A stretch of DNA of 37,794 nucleotides. It comes from Pseudomonas sp. (GTDB lineage Bacteria > Pseudomonadota > Gammaproteobacteria > Pseudomonadales > Pseudomonadaceae). Positions 14,661-27,221 of this stretch are shown piece by piece; within the stretch, counting starts at the first letter, position 1; each line of letters begins with the position of its first letter. A program made the position numbers and the translations under genes. The notes under the pieces are model-generated. The model did not search any database, had not been told where the DNA came from, and saw only the letters and a list, made by a program, of their open reading frames with translations. Location of the stretch: assembly GCA_030699825.1 (NCBI GenBank), contig JAUYKV010000063.1, forward strand, positions 1 through 37,794, written 5' to 3'.

Positions 14661-14894
14661 GCCTGCCGGCGCGACGCCTCGGCCTGGACCGAAAGCGCCT
14701 TTACCCGCTTCCCCAGCTGGATGTGGCGCAACACCGATGTATCACGCTTGATCCACTGGCTGCACCACCACAACCAGCCGTTGCGCGAGGACCAGCGCGG
14801 CGAGCTTCGCCGCCTGGATGTCTACAGCCTGCGCAACTCCATGGCCGAGGTCGCCCAGCTCAACAGCCTGTTTGCCACCATTGATTTCAACCGC
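14661..14894 (+). pseudogene. erythromycin-esterase-like fragment
   Basis: In one frame the plus strand reads AFTRFPSWMWRNTDVSRLIH, WLHHHN and then RRLDVYSLRNSMAEV. The FPxWMWRN block and the LDxYSL block, in this order and about 40 residues apart, are characteristic of the erythromycin esterase (EreA/B-like) family. The frame has a TGA at 14658-14660 just upstream, and after about 14890 it runs antisense into astE with no more family similarity. Only about 75 of some 400 residues remain, so it is a dead remnant. It lies at the end of the AST operon, and its loss may mark an old rearrangement. Confidence 0.6.
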
Positions 14895-15911
14895 TTAGGC
14901 CAGTTGCACGTCTGCGGCGGGGACGATGAGGATGGCGGCGCGCAGGCCGTTTTTCACCCTTGGATTGGGAAAGATGATCCGCGCATCCGGCTCTTCCACG
15001 ACCCAGCGGGTGCCGGCCAGATCCTCGGCCAGCAGGTAGCCGACCGGCAGCTTGCTGAAGTTTTCGATATCCGCCGGCAGGTGCAGCTTGAAGGTGTCGC
15101 TGTGCTTGATGATTTCCCGCGCCACGGCGAACATCTGCAACCCGTCCAGTTCGGCGTCCTGCTCTTGCGGTTCTGGCTCGTTGCCTTCGATGATCTCCTG
15201 CAGGCGCTGCTCGAGTCGATCCAGATTGACCTGCTGGTTCTGGCCGAAGGCCCGCGCCTTGCCCAGTTCCAGGGTGAATGATTCCGCCCCCAGCTGCGTG
15301 TAGGTATAGGCGCTGAAGGTGATCGAGCTCTTGTTGTGCAGCAGCACCGCCTCGATCCCCGCGGCATTCAGCCGGGCCAGCTCGCGCAGGCTGCGCGGCC
15401 GTCCCTCCTGCCAGGGATAGAGGGCGAACTGTTCGATTTGCGAGGCACGGATCGCGGTATGCAGGTCGTAGTGCAGACGCGTGCGCTCGGGCTTGCTGAA
15501 GAAAGTCGCGGCCAGGTGCTCGAGCTCACAGGCGCGCATGGCCTCGACCCCGGCATGTTGCTCGTGCTGGCCGTTGAACAGGCGGTTGATGTCCTGCTCG
15601 ATATAGCGCTCGCCCCGGCGGATCGCCGGCGGATTGCCGAACAGGAACAGGAGCCGCGCGCGCGGCTTCAGCTCGCCGCGGGCAATGCCGTGCAGCAGGC
15701 GGTCGAGCAATTCGATGGGAGCGGTTTCATTGCCGTGGATGCCGGCCGAGAGCAGCAGGTCCAGGCCGTTGTCACTGGCCACCGGTGGGGTCACTTCCAG
15801 CGCACCTTCGGCCAGCCAGCGCATGCGCGCGCCCTCGGGCGTCAGCTGGATCTTCGCTGCCGGTTCGTGGCCGGCCAGGGTCAGTTCAAGCAGTTTACCG
15901 AGGGCAAGCAT
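14895..15911 (-). CDS. astE: succinylglutamate desuccinylase
   Basis: Encodes 338 residues. It performs the last AST step, hydrolysing N-succinylglutamate to glutamate and succinate in the cytosol. The zinc site is visible: His59 and Glu62 (GIHGNET), then His151 (HYDLHTAI); Glu215 in FTLELGK is the probable catalytic base. The start at 15911 has GAGGTAACTCC just upstream, 10 bp after the small hypothetical gene. It is the last gene of the operon that starts at aruC; the esterase fragment lies immediately beyond its stop. Confidence 0.95.
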   Translation of the reverse strand: MLALGKLLELTLAGHEPAAKIQLTPEGARMRWLAEGALEVTPPVASDNGLDLLLSAGIHGNETAPIELLDRLLHGIARGELKPRARLLFLFGNPPAIRRGERYIEQDINRLFNGQHEQHAGVEAMRACELEHLAATFFSKPERTRLHYDLHTAIRASQIEQFALYPWQEGRPRSLRELARLNAAGIEAVLLHNKSSITFSAYTYTQLGAESFTLELGKARAFGQNQQVNLDRLEQRLQEIIEGNEPEPQEQDAELDGLQMFAVAREIIKHSDTFKLHLPADIENFSKLPVGYLLAEDLAGTRWVVEEPDARIIFPNPRVKNGLRAAILIVPAADVQLA

Positions 15912-15921
15912 AGGAGTTACC

Positions 15922-16206
15922 TCAATCGTGATTACAGTCGGGGCCGTGCACATGCTCGTCGTCGCCAGGCTCGGCCGCTTCCATCTCCAGCTCCAGGCTG
16001 ACCAGGTTGGTGGCCAACGGACGCAGCAGCAGATTGGCGTACTCGCTGTCACCCTCGGCCACGTCCACGCCGATCATCAACTGACCATTACCCACCTGTT
16101 GGAACCAGACTTCCTTGCCCTGCCACATCACCGCAAAGCGGGTGCAGGTCGTTTCCAGCTGGGTGCCATCTTCATCTTCGAGGATCAGTTGCAGGACATC
16201 GGACAT
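15922..16206 (-). CDS. small conserved protein inside the AST operon, His/Cys-rich tail
   Basis: Encodes 94 residues. The body is beta-rich ([20 protein letters not shown]). The acidic C-terminus ends [10 protein letters not shown], a likely metal-binding tail. From memory, a gene of this size lies at the same place in P. aeruginosa (PA0900, between aruB and aruE), sometimes labelled 'topoisomerase II', which the size cannot support. Its position, 73 bp after astB and 10 bp before the zinc enzyme AstE, makes a role in metal supply to AstE or in assembly conceivable; this is inference only. Confidence 0.75.
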   Translation of the reverse strand: MSDVLQLILEDEDGTQLETTCTRFAVMWQGKEVWFQQVGNGQLMIGVDVAEGDSEYANLLLRPLATNLVSLELEMEAAEPGDDEHVHGPDCNHD

Positions 16207-16279
16207 AGGTGAAAAGCTCCAAATTTTAGGCTGTAGACGGCAAATTCGAGGCAACAGGCTTTTACGTGAAGCATGCCGC

Positions 16280-17640
16280 TCAGGTCAATTGAAACGGATA
16301 AACCGCGCCCAGTTTAAGGATCTGAGTCAATTCATCCAATGCCGTGCGGCATTCGATCAGCAATTGCGGGTCGGCCAATTCGCGCTCGTTGAGGCGATCG
16401 CGGTAGTGCTTGTCGACCCAGACGTTGAGCGTGTCATACAGCTGCGGAGTCATGATCACTCCCGGATTCACCGCCGCCAGCTCGTTCTCCTTGAGCGCCA
16501 CGCGCAGACGCAGGCAGGCCGGGCCGCCACCGTTCTGCATGCTTTGCTTGAGATCGAACACCCTGACCTCGCGAATCGGCCCGCTGCCGCTGGTGAGCTG
16601 CTGCAGGTAATTCCACACATTGCCGTTGTTGCGGCACTCTTCCGGCACGATCAGCAACATGCCGCCAGCGGCGCGCGACAACAACTGGCTGTTGAACAGG
16701 TAGGACTTCACCGCGTCCTCCACCGTGACCGCAGCGCGCGGCACGCACACCGCCTGCAGCGTGCCGCCACGACGAGCGAGCTTGTCCGCCAGCTCGGCCA
16801 GCACCTTGTCGGTATCGAGGAAGGCGTCCTGGTGATAGAACAACACTTCGCCACTACCCACCGCGATCACATCGTTGTGGAATACGCCCTGATCGATCAC
16901 CGCCGGATTCTGTTGAGCATAGACCACCCCGGCCTCGCTCAGCCCATGCAGGCGCACCACGGCCTGCGAGGCTTCCAGGGTCTGCCGCGCCGGGTAGCGT
17001 TGCGGCGCCGGGAAACGGCCGTCGAAGGCGCTGCGGCCGAACACGAAGAACTCCACTCCGGCATCGCCAAAACCCTTACAGAAACGCGTGTGGTTGGCCG
17101 CACCCTCGTCGCCGAACTGCGCCACCGCCGGCAAGGCGGCGTGGTGAGCGAAGCGCTGCTCATTGGCGAACATGGCGCCGAGCACGCGACTGGTAGTCGG
17201 GTGCTCGATTGAGCGGTGGAACTTGCAATTGAGGTTGGCGGCGGTGAAGTGCACCCGGCCGTCAGCCGTATCGGCGCTGGGGCTGACGGTGCAGGCGTTG
17301 GCCGTCCACATGCTCGAGGCCGAGCAGCTGGCGACCAGCAGCGGCATGGCCTCCTTCGCCGCCCGCTCGATCACCCGGGCATCGCTGCCGGTGAAACCGA
17401 GGCGGCGCAACACCGCGACATCCGGGCGTTCCTGCGGGGCCAGAACGCCCTGTTTGAAGCCCATCTCCATCAGCGCCTTCATCTTCGCCAGGCCCTGCTT
17501 GGCGGCTTGTTTCGGGCTGGAGTCGGCCTGGCTGTTGCTCTGCGAAGCGACGTTGCCGTAGGACAAGCCACCGTAGTTGTGGGTCGGGCCGACCAGGCCG
17601 TCGAAATTCATCTCAAAAGCGGGCATCTCATAGCCGGACA

Positions 17641-17641
<1 letters not shown>
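16280..17641 (-). CDS. astB: N-succinylarginine dihydrolase
   Basis: Encodes 453 residues, the normal length. It converts succinylarginine to succinylornithine, two ammonia and CO2. The amidinotransferase-fold catalytic residues are present: Glu179 (GDEGAANH), His255 (GVFHNDV) and Cys376 ([10 protein letters not shown]). The N-terminal [18 protein letters not shown] is diagnostic. The ATG at 17641 forms TAATG with the astD stop, which supports this start; an ATG five codons later (MPAFEMNF) is an alternative, because the family often begins close to [10 protein letters not shown]. Confidence 0.95.
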
Positions 17642-19110
<1,469 letters not shown>

Positions 19111-19201
19111 TTATCACTCCCAGCAATTTCATCACCCGGCCTTGCGCCGGGCGGGTTATTCGATCGAACGGCCCGGATCGTCTCCAGGCGACTCGGAGTA
19201 T

Positions 19202-20221
19202 TCAGCCACGGGGGGCCGACAGAGGCACCGCTCTTACCTGATCGCCGACCGACAACTGCAGGCGCTTGGCGGTCAACGGATCGACCACCAGGGTGCCGGC
19301 GGCCAGGCGTGCGGCGCCGACGGTGATCCGGCAGTCTTCGCGCTTGCGGTTGTGAATCAGGTAGGTAGTGGCGTCATCGCCCGGCGTACCTATGGCCAGC
19401 ACCAGCGTCTGGCTGTCACGCACGGCACGAATCTTCGCGGTTTCCGCCTCGATGGCCGGGCCGGCGTCGAAGATGTCGACATAGCCCTGATAACTGAAGC
19501 CTTCGCCCTTGAGCATGGCCAGCGCCGGCTCGGTATCCGGGTGGACGCGGCCGATGATGCTGCGCGCCTCGATGGAGAGGAAGCAGGTATACAGCGGGAA
19601 CTTGGGCATCAACTCGGCGATGAAGGCCTTGTTGCCGACCCCGGTCAGGTAGTCCGCCTGGCTGAACTCCATCTTGAAGAAGTGCCGGCCCAGGCTCTCC
19701 CAGAACGGCGAGCGTCCCTGCTCGTCGGACATGCCGCGCATCTCGGCGATCACCTTGTCGCCGAACAACTCGCGGAACTCGGCGATAAACAGCAGGCGCG
19801 CCTTGGACAGCAGCCGGCCATTGAGCCCCGTGCGGTGATCGCTGCGCAGAAACAGCGAACACAGCTCGGAGTTGCCGGTCAGGTCGTTGGCCAGAAACAG
19901 GGTGGGGATCTGCCGATGGATATTCAGCTCCTGCGAGGCGCTGACGGTCAGGCCCAGGCGATAGTTGTACCAGGGCTCACGCAGACCGACCGCACCGGCC
20001 ACCGCGGAGATCCCCACCACCTCGCCGGCGTCGTCTTCCAGCACGAACAGGTAATCGGCATCGGCGCGCTCGGCTTCGCCGGTGAAGGTCTTCTCCGCCC
20101 AGCCGACGCGGTGCGCCAGGCGCTCCTCGTTGGCCGGCAGGGTGGTCAGGCCGGCGCCGGTAGTGCGCGCCAGAGCAATCAATGCCGGAAGATCGGCGGT
20201 GCGAACGGGACGAACGATCAT
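19202..20221 (-). CDS. aruG: arginine N-succinyltransferase, beta subunit
   Basis: Encodes 339 residues of the AstA family. Together with AruF it makes the heteromeric arginine/ornithine succinyltransferase of Pseudomonas, which transfers succinyl from succinyl-CoA to arginine as the first AST step. Visible family blocks are MIVRPVRTADLPALIALART, GLTTLPANEERL, LGRHFFKMEFSQADYLTG, LMPKFPLYTCFL and YVDIFDAGPAIEAE. Its start is 11 bp after the aruF stop. It is a paralogue of aruF, aligning over the whole length. Confidence 0.94.
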   Translation of the reverse strand: MIVRPVRTADLPALIALARTTGAGLTTLPANEERLAHRVGWAEKTFTGEAERADADYLFVLEDDAGEVVGISAVAGAVGLREPWYNYRLGLTVSASQELNIHRQIPTLFLANDLTGNSELCSLFLRSDHRTGLNGRLLSKARLLFIAEFRELFGDKVIAEMRGMSDEQGRSPFWESLGRHFFKMEFSQADYLTGVGNKAFIAELMPKFPLYTCFLSIEARSIIGRVHPDTEPALAMLKGEGFSYQGYVDIFDAGPAIEAETAKIRAVRDSQTLVLAIGTPGDDATTYLIHNRKREDCRITVGAARLAAGTLVVDPLTAKRLQLSVGDQVRAVPLSAPRG

Positions 20222-20232
20222 GCGCTAACTCC

Positions 20233-21249
20233 TTAAACCGCAACCAGACGCACGCTGGCGCCCTCGCCGACGCCGAGTGCTTCGGCAGCTTCAAGACTGA
20301 GGGTGACCGGCTTGCCTGGCACCCAATCCAGGTCCGCGACAATCGCGCGGAAATCCTGCAGCAGGCCATTGCTCACCATATACGGACGCCCACCCTTGAT
20401 CGGCTCGCCGATCCTGACCGGCACCACACGGCTCTGGGCGATCGAGCGAATCCCCGAGGTGCGCGCATGCAGGGTCGGCCCGCCGTCGAAAATGTCGATG
20501 TAATGATCGGTCTCGAAGCCCTCGCGCATCAGGATGTCGAAGGTCACCTGGGCCCGCGGGTGCACCTGGCCCATGGCTTCCTGCGCCGCATCCGGCAGCA
20601 GCGGCACATAGATCGGGTAATGCGGCATCAGCTCGGCCAGAAAGGTCCGGCTCTTCAGCCCGCACAGACGCTCGGCATCGGCGTAGTTCATGTCGAAGAA
20701 ATTGCGCCCCACGGCATCCCAGAACGGCGAATCGCCGTGCTCGTCGCTGTGGCCGACGATCTCCACCACCACGGCATCGGCGAAGCGCTCCGGGTGGTTG
20801 GCGACGAACAACAAACGCGCGCGCGAGTTCAGCTCGGACCAGACACTGCCCACCAACGGCCGCTCGACGTAGAAACTGGTCAGCAGGCTGTTACCGGTCA
20901 GGTCGTGGCACAGCGAGAGCACGTGGATCTTGTTGTGGATCTTCAACTCACGCGAGTTGTGCACGAAGGTTTCGTTGCGAAAGCTGTAGAACGGCTCGGA
21001 ATAGCCGGCCGAAGCGACAATCCCGGAGCAACCGAGCAGGCGCCCGCTGTCGCTGTCTTCGAGGACGAAGAAGTAGCTTTCCTCACCATTGAAGCTCACC
21101 TCGGCGGCCAGCGAGGCATCCGAAGCCGCGATCTTGTCGCGCAGGCGACCGGCATCGTCCGGCAGCGAAGTCACACCAACCGGGCTGTCCGCGGCGAGAC
21201 GCTGCACTTCACTCAGGTCAGCCATTTGCGCGGGGCGCATCACCAGCAT
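20233..21249 (-). CDS. aruF: arginine/ornithine succinyltransferase, alpha subunit
   Basis: Encodes 338 residues from the ATG at 21249, placed by AAAAGGAGTGACACC. It is the second AstA-family subunit (MLVMRPAQMADLSEVQRLAA, GVTSLPDDAGRL, VGRNFFDMNYADAERLCG, MPHYPIYVPLL, YIDIFDGGPTLHAR). The two-subunit arrangement with AruG is a pseudomonad feature; enterobacteria have a single AstA. It lies 180 bp downstream of aruC, and the gap carries a large hairpin that could set the ratio of aruC to the downstream mRNA. Confidence 0.94.
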   Translation of the reverse strand: MLVMRPAQMADLSEVQRLAADSPVGVTSLPDDAGRLRDKIAASDASLAAEVSFNGEESYFFVLEDSDSGRLLGCSGIVASAGYSEPFYSFRNETFVHNSRELKIHNKIHVLSLCHDLTGNSLLTSFYVERPLVGSVWSELNSRARLLFVANHPERFADAVVVEIVGHSDEHGDSPFWDAVGRNFFDMNYADAERLCGLKSRTFLAELMPHYPIYVPLLPDAAQEAMGQVHPRAQVTFDILMREGFETDHYIDIFDGGPTLHARTSGIRSIAQSRVVPVRIGEPIKGGRPYMVSNGLLQDFRAIVADLDWVPGKPVTLSLEAAEALGVGEGASVRLVAV

Positions 21250-21387
21250 GGTGTCACTCCTTTTCAAGAAAAGCTCCAGACCGCTCAGCGCGAACCGCCT
21301 GGAAAAACCGCAACCCGAAGGCCACAGCACACATGGAGAGAGTCATCCCTGGAGGTAGCTCGGCCTGTCCATACACCGAGCAAACGC

Positions 21388-21423
21388 AGTCCGTGGCGAG
21401 CGCAAGCGGCTCGCCGCCGGACT
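21388..21423 (-). other. long hairpin between aruC and aruF
   Basis: AGTCCG, GGCGAGC, a 7-nt loop, GCTCGCC and CGGACT form an interrupted 13-bp stem. The minus-strand side is not followed by a T-run, so it looks like an mRNA-stabilising or processing hairpin, or a leaky terminator, rather than a classic terminator. Confidence 0.6.
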
Positions 21424-21429
21424 GTCGGC

Positions 21430-22818
<1,389 letters not shown>

Positions 22819-22858
22819 TTAAACGCTGATCGGCACATTCGGGCACGGTGCGCGGAAA

Positions 22859-22867
22859 TTATCCACA
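22859..22867 (+). promoter_or_regulatory. isolated perfect DnaA box
   Basis: TTATCCACA matches the DnaA consensus exactly. It lies between the aru promoter and the end of the patatin-like gene. A single box can occur by chance, and no function is claimed. Confidence 0.35.
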
Positions 22868-22940
22868 AGCTGACCAGCAGGTTTCGCGGCCAACGCGAGC
22901 AGGGTGCACCGTGCGCACGGCCCAGGCGGCCCCGCGCACC

Positions 22941-24143
22941 CTACGCCGTGATCGACTGCCCCTGCACCACCGGCGGACGGGCCAGGTCGAGGAACTCGCT
23001 CAAGGCGGCTTTCTGCGCCATCGCGTCCTGATAGCCCAGCTCGATCAGCTCGTTGCAATAGCCGGCCTCGAACAACAGATAGCTGAGCACCCCCGCGCCG
23101 CTGGCCTTGGTCGCCCCCGGCCCACGCAGGAACAGGCGCAGCACCGCCGACAGCTCGTGACGATGGCGGGCGGCAATCTTGTCCAGCGGCTGGCTCGGCG
23201 AAATCACCAACACCTCCACCGGGTTGAGCCCCAGGCCACGCGGACGCTGCTCCGGCGGGATCAACTTGCTCATCAGGTTGAGCCGCTCAAGCAGTTCGAT
23301 ATCGCCTTCCAGGCTGTCAATAAAGGTGCTGTTGAGCAGATGCCCACCGATTTGTGCCAGGCTCGGCGGTTTGACCGCCTGCACCGCGGTGGTGACTGCG
23401 CCGTCCGGCTCGTCCTGCGGGTTGTCACTGACGCCGACCACCAGCACCCGGGTCGCGCCCAGGTGCAGTGCCGGGCTGATGGGCGCGGACTGGCGCATGG
23501 CGCCGTCGCCGAAATACTCGCGATTGATCTTCACCGGCGGGAACAGCAGCGGAATCGAAGAACTGGCCAGCAGATGGTCGACGGACAAGCGAGTCGGCGC
23601 CCCGACCCGGCGATGGCGCATCCAGGGATCGATGGTGGCGCGTCCCTGATAGAAGGTCACCGCATGCCCGGATTCGTAGCCGAACGCCGTCACCGCCACC
23701 GCCCGCAGCTGGCGCTGGCGCACCGCAGCGGAGATCCCGGAAAAATCCAGCTCGCGCTCGAGCAACTCGCGCAGCGGCGCACTGTCGAGCAGCGCCACCG
23801 GCACTTCCCCGCCCAGGCCCAGCAGGCTGTGGCCAATAAAGCGACTGGCCTGGCGCAACACCCCCGCCCAGTCGCTGCGATACACCTGATGGGTATGAAA
23901 GCCCTGCCAGACGCTGGTCAGGCGGCGCACCGCCTCGCCAAAATGCAAGGCCCCGCACGCCAGGCCGACCGCATTGATGGCCCCGGCCGAGGTGCCGACG
24001 ATCACCGGAAAGGGATTCTGCGCGGCATCCGGCAGCAAATCGGCAATCGCCGCCAGCACCCCGACCTGATAAGCCGCCCGCGCGCCGCCACCGGAAAGAA
24101 TCAGACCGGTGACCGGCTCGCTGGAGGGAGTGTTTGACGTCAT
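22941..24143 (-). CDS. patatin-like phospholipase family protein
   Basis: Encodes 400 residues. It has the patatin elements: the oxyanion loop GLILSGGGARAAYQVGVL, the nucleophile elbow GTSAG with Ser52, and DGAM with Asp213, which complete a Ser-Asp dyad. Family members hydrolyse acyl chains of phospholipids or other lipids. No signal peptide is seen, so it is probably cytosolic or peripheral to the inner membrane. The glycine after SGGGAR is replaced by Ala (usual GGGxRG), a tolerated change in this family. The gene is probably monocistronic. Confidence 0.9.
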   Translation of the reverse strand: MTSNTPSSEPVTGLILSGGGARAAYQVGVLAAIADLLPDAAQNPFPVIVGTSAGAINAVGLACGALHFGEAVRRLTSVWQGFHTHQVYRSDWAGVLRQASRFIGHSLLGLGGEVPVALLDSAPLRELLERELDFSGISAAVRQRQLRAVAVTAFGYESGHAVTFYQGRATIDPWMRHRRVGAPTRLSVDHLLASSSIPLLFPPVKINREYFGDGAMRQSAPISPALHLGATRVLVVGVSDNPQDEPDGAVTTAVQAVKPPSLAQIGGHLLNSTFIDSLEGDIELLERLNLMSKLIPPEQRPRGLGLNPVEVLVISPSQPLDKIAARHRHELSAVLRLFLRGPGATKASGAGVLSYLLFEAGYCNELIELGYQDAMAQKAALSEFLDLARPPVVQGQSITA

Positions 24144-24225
24144 AGAAGGTTCCGAATCCTTAACTTGCAGCCTCGAAGGCTGTCGGGTCTGTCGGCTTGT
24201 GGGCGCTTCGTAGGAGCCCGTAACT

Positions 24226-24366
24226 GTAGGATGGCGTTGAGCGCAGCGATACCCATCGGGCGGTTTATGCCTGTACCCGCTGGCAGGGCGAATATCGATG
24301 ATGGGTTACGGCGCGCTTGTTCTGCTGGCAGCAGGTCAATTTGCGGGCGCCTAACCCATCCTACGG
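24226..24366 (+). repeat. ~140-bp repeat family B, copy 1
   Basis: Begins GTAGGATGG and ends CCATCCTACGG. The internal blocks CGATACCCATCGGGCGGTTT, ATGCCTGTACCCG, GATGGGTTACGGCGCG and TTGCGGGCGCCTAACCCATC recur in the reverse orientation at 28413-28550 at roughly 90 percent identity by eye. The rest of the gap 24144-24494 shows nothing else. Confidence 0.85.
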
Positions 24367-24494
24367 TCTTGATCCTTGAGCACCCAGTTTGCTGCGCGAC
24401 AGAGCGGCGTCGAAGAGGGGGCGGATCCTCCTACGGGAGCAACAATACTTGATCGCTATCGAGCGCACCTCGCGCCGCGCCAATACCGCAGACC

Positions 24495-25424
24495 CTAGCC
24501 GTGGCGCTTCTTGTACATCTTTTCCTCACCGGCCGGGCGCGTCTTGAAGCGTCGGTGGGCCCACAGGTATTGCTCGGGCTGCTGGCGAATCGCCGCTTCG
24601 ATCCACTGATTGATCCGCAAACAGTCGGCCTCCTCGCTCTCCCCGGGGAAATCGGCCAGCGGCGGGTGCACCACCACTTTATAGCCGGAGCCGTCGGCCA
24701 GCCGCGTCTGGGTGAAGGGGATCACCCGCGCCCGACCCAGGCGGGCGAACTTGCTGGTCGCCGTCACCGTCGCTGCCGGCACGCCGAACAGCGGCACGAA
24801 AATACTGCGCTGGGCGCCATAGTCCTGATCCGGCGCGTACCAGATCACCTTGCCGGCGCGCAGCAACTTGAGCATGCCGCGCACATCGTCGCGCTCGATC
24901 ACGCCCTGCAGACGCTGCTCGCGGCCACGGCGCTGGATGAAGTCGAACAAGGGATTCTTGTGCTCGCGGTACATGCCGTACATGTCCTGACGCATACCCA
25001 GCAGCCCGCCGCCCATCTCCAGGGTGGTGAAATGTAGGGCCATCAGCAGCACGCCCTGCCCTTCGGCCTCGGCCGCGCGAATATGCTCGAGCCCCTCGAC
25101 CTGCCCCAGCCTGGCCAGCCGCGCCGCCGGCCACCACCAGCTGATCGCCATCTCGAAAAAGGTCATGCCGGTCGAGGCGAAGTTCTCCCGCAACAAGGCA
25201 CCGCGCTCAGCGGCCGACAGTTCGGGGAAACACAGCTCCAGGTTGCGCGCGGCGATCTGCCGGCGCGATCGCGCCAGGTGATACATCAAGCTGCCAAGCC
25301 GGCGCCCCAGCCACATCAGCAGCGAATAAGGCAGAAGCGCGACCAGCCACAGCAGGCCAAGTCCCAGCCACAGAGGCCAGAAGCGCGGATGCAGGAAATA
25401 GGCACGAAAGACTGGACGATCCAT
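24495..25424 (-). CDS. lpxL: lipid A acyltransferase, LpxL/HtrB type
   Basis: Encodes 309 residues. An N-terminal membrane helix lies at about 17-39. The catalytic H-x4-E motif is at His131-Glu136 (LHFTTLEMGGG), and DQDYGAQRSIFVPLFGVPAA follows; these are diagnostic of the LpxL/LpxM family, which adds a secondary acyl chain to lipid A at the inner membrane. The start at 25424 (MDRPVFRAYF) matches the family, though the ribosome site is weak and upstream ATGs exist. It is divergent from minC, the arrangement found in P. aeruginosa (htrB1, PA3242, from memory). Confidence 0.88.
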   Translation of the reverse strand: MDRPVFRAYFLHPRFWPLWLGLGLLWLVALLPYSLLMWLGRRLGSLMYHLARSRRQIAARNLELCFPELSAAERGALLRENFASTGMTFFEMAISWWWPAARLARLGQVEGLEHIRAAEAEGQGVLLMALHFTTLEMGGGLLGMRQDMYGMYREHKNPLFDFIQRRGREQRLQGVIERDDVRGMLKLLRAGKVIWYAPDQDYGAQRSIFVPLFGVPAATVTATSKFARLGRARVIPFTQTRLADGSGYKVVVHPPLADFPGESEEADCLRINQWIEAAIRQQPEQYLWAHRRFKTRPAGEEKMYKKRHG

Positions 25425-25567
25425 CAATGATCCCGAGCAAGGCATAAAGCCCGGCATTCTAGCACCGGCGTTTTGGCAGAAGTCACACCCGGCTTGCAGC
25501 CCAGCGGGGTTATCGCTATAAGTCCGGGCTACTTTCGTCACGACCGACAAGGCGTATCAGGCAGACC

Positions 25568-26308
25568 ATGAGCCAAGCCGATCTACTCGAGCAAGACCCC
25601 GTATTCCAGCTCAAGGGCAGCATGCTGGCCATCACCGTGATGGAACTGGCGCACAACGACCTCGAGCGCCTCGACCAGCAACTGGCGGCGAAAGTCGCCC
25701 AGGCGCCGAACTTCTTCAGCAATACCCCGCTGGTATTGGCCCTGGACAAGCTGCCGGAAGGCGAAGGCAACCTCGACCTGGCCGCGCTGATGGCCGTATG
25801 CCGCAACCATGGCCTGCGCACCCTGGCGGTGCGCGCCAACCGTGAAGACGACATCGCCGCCGCCGCTGCCCTGGATTTGCCGGTGCTGCCACCCTCCGGC
25901 GCGCGCGAGCGTGCGCTCGATCCGACCGGCGGTAGCGCCACGCCGAAAAAACCGGAAAAGCCCGCAGAACCCGAGGTCAGGCCGAGCAAGATCATCACCA
26001 GCCCGGTACGCGGCGGCCAGCAGGTCTATGCCCAGGGCGGCGACCTGATCGTCCTGGCACCGGTCAGCTCCGGTGCGGAACTTCTCGCCGATGGCAACAT
26101 CCATGTTTACGCCCCCATGCGCGGTCGCGCCCTGGCCGGCATCCAGGGCAACACCAAGGCACGCATTTTCTGCCAGCAAATGGGCGCGGAATTGCTGTCC
26201 ATCGCCGGCCACTACAAGGTTGCCGAAGACCTGCGCCGCGACCCGTTATGGGGCGAGGCGGTACAGGTCAGCTTGTCGGGTGACGTGTTGAACATCACCC
26301 GTCTTTAA
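25568..26308 (+). CDS. minC: septum site-determining protein MinC
   Basis: Encodes 246 residues. The N-terminal domain (about 8-110) inhibits FtsZ assembly; a Pro/Lys/Glu linker (about 120-140) leads to the C-terminal beta-helix domain (about 145-246), with [16 protein letters not shown] and the turns typical of MinC that bind MinD and FtsZ tails. The usual RSGQ motif is RGGQ here. It blocks division at the poles together with MinD. The promoter lies in the 143-bp divergent gap with lpxL. minD follows 100 bp later. Confidence 0.95.
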   Translation: MSQADLLEQDPVFQLKGSMLAITVMELAHNDLERLDQQLAAKVAQAPNFFSNTPLVLALDKLPEGEGNLDLAALMAVCRNHGLRTLAVRANREDDIAAAAALDLPVLPPSGARERALDPTGGSATPKKPEKPAEPEVRPSKIITSPVRGGQQVYAQGGDLIVLAPVSSGAELLADGNIHVYAPMRGRALAGIQGNTKARIFCQQMGAELLSIAGHYKVAEDLRRDPLWGEAVQVSLSGDVLNITRL

Positions 26309-26408
26309 CGGATACTGCCGCCAATTTTCAGGGACATAAAAAGGCATCTGGAAGCCGTCTATGGCTCTCGGGTTCCCGTCTTTACTTCACATTTTGGGGT
26401 GAATCACC

Positions 26409-27221
26409 TTGGCCAAGATCCTCGTAGTCACTTCCGGCAAGGGTGGCGTAGGTAAAACCACCACCAGCGCCGCCATCGGTACCGGCCTCGCCCTGCGCGG
26501 GCACAAAACTGTCATCGTCGACTTCGACGTCGGCTTGCGCAACCTCGACCTGATCATGGGCTGCGAACGCCGCGTGGTGTACGACTTCGTCAACGTGGTC
26601 AACGGCGAAGCCACGCTGAAACAGGCACTGATCAAGGACAAGCGCCTGGAAAATCTCTACGTGCTGGCCGCCAGCCAGACCCGCGACAAAGACGCGTTGA
26701 CCGAAGAAGGCGTGGAAAAAGTCATCGAGGAATTGCGCAAAGATTTTGAATACGTGGTCTGCGACTCGCCGGCCGGTATCGAGAAAGGCGCGCACCTGGC
26801 GATGTACTTCGCCGACGAAGCGATTGTCGTGACCAACCCCGAGGTTTCCTCGGTGCGCGACTCCGACCGCATGCTCGGCCTGTTGGCGAGCAAATCGCGT
26901 CGCGCGGTGAAAGGCGAAGAGCCGATCAAGGAACACCTGCTGCTGACCCGCTACAACCCCGAGCGGGTAACCCGCGGCGAAATGCTCGGTGTGGAAGACG
27001 TCGAGGAAATCCTCGCCATCCGCCTGCTCGGCGTGATCCCGGAATCACAAGCGGTACTCAAAGCCTCCAACCAGGGCGTACCGGTCATCCTCGACGACCA
27101 AAGCGACGCCGGCCAGGCCTACAGCGATGCCGTCGACCGCCTGCTCGGCAAGGAAGTTGCCCATCGCTTTCTCGATGTGCAGAAGAAAGGACTCATGCAA
27201 CGCTTGTTTGGAGCTCGCTAA
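26409..27221 (+). CDS. minD: septum site-determining ATPase MinD
   Basis: Encodes 270 residues. Translation starts at a TTG (26409) with GGGGTGA upstream; the next residues [19 protein letters not shown] form the deviant Walker A with Lys11 and Lys16. The C-terminal [12 protein letters not shown] is the amphipathic membrane-targeting helix. MinD-ATP dimers bind the inner membrane and recruit MinC; MinE triggers their release. The stop overlaps the minE start (TAATG). Confidence 0.97.
   Translation: MAKILVVTSGKGGVGKTTTSAAIGTGLALRGHKTVIVDFDVGLRNLDLIMGCERRVVYDFVNVVNGEATLKQALIKDKRLENLYVLAASQTRDKDALTEEGVEKVIEELRKDFEYVVCDSPAGIEKGAHLAMYFADEAIVVTNPEVSSVRDSDRMLGLLASKSRRAVKGEEPIKEHLLLTRYNPERVTRGEMLGVEDVEEILAIRLLGVIPESQAVLKASNQGVPVILDDQSDAGQAYSDAVDRLLGKEVAHRFLDVQKKGLMQRLFGAR

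Noticed and set aside
14721..15281. A 186-codon plus-strand frame as a full gene
   Set aside because: Only the part up to about 14890 has family similarity (erythromycin-esterase-like). The rest is antisense to astE, so it is listed as a remnant.
22859..22867. Replication origin near the DnaA box
   Set aside because: It is a single box with no cluster, AT-rich unwinding region or dnaA/gidA-type neighbours.
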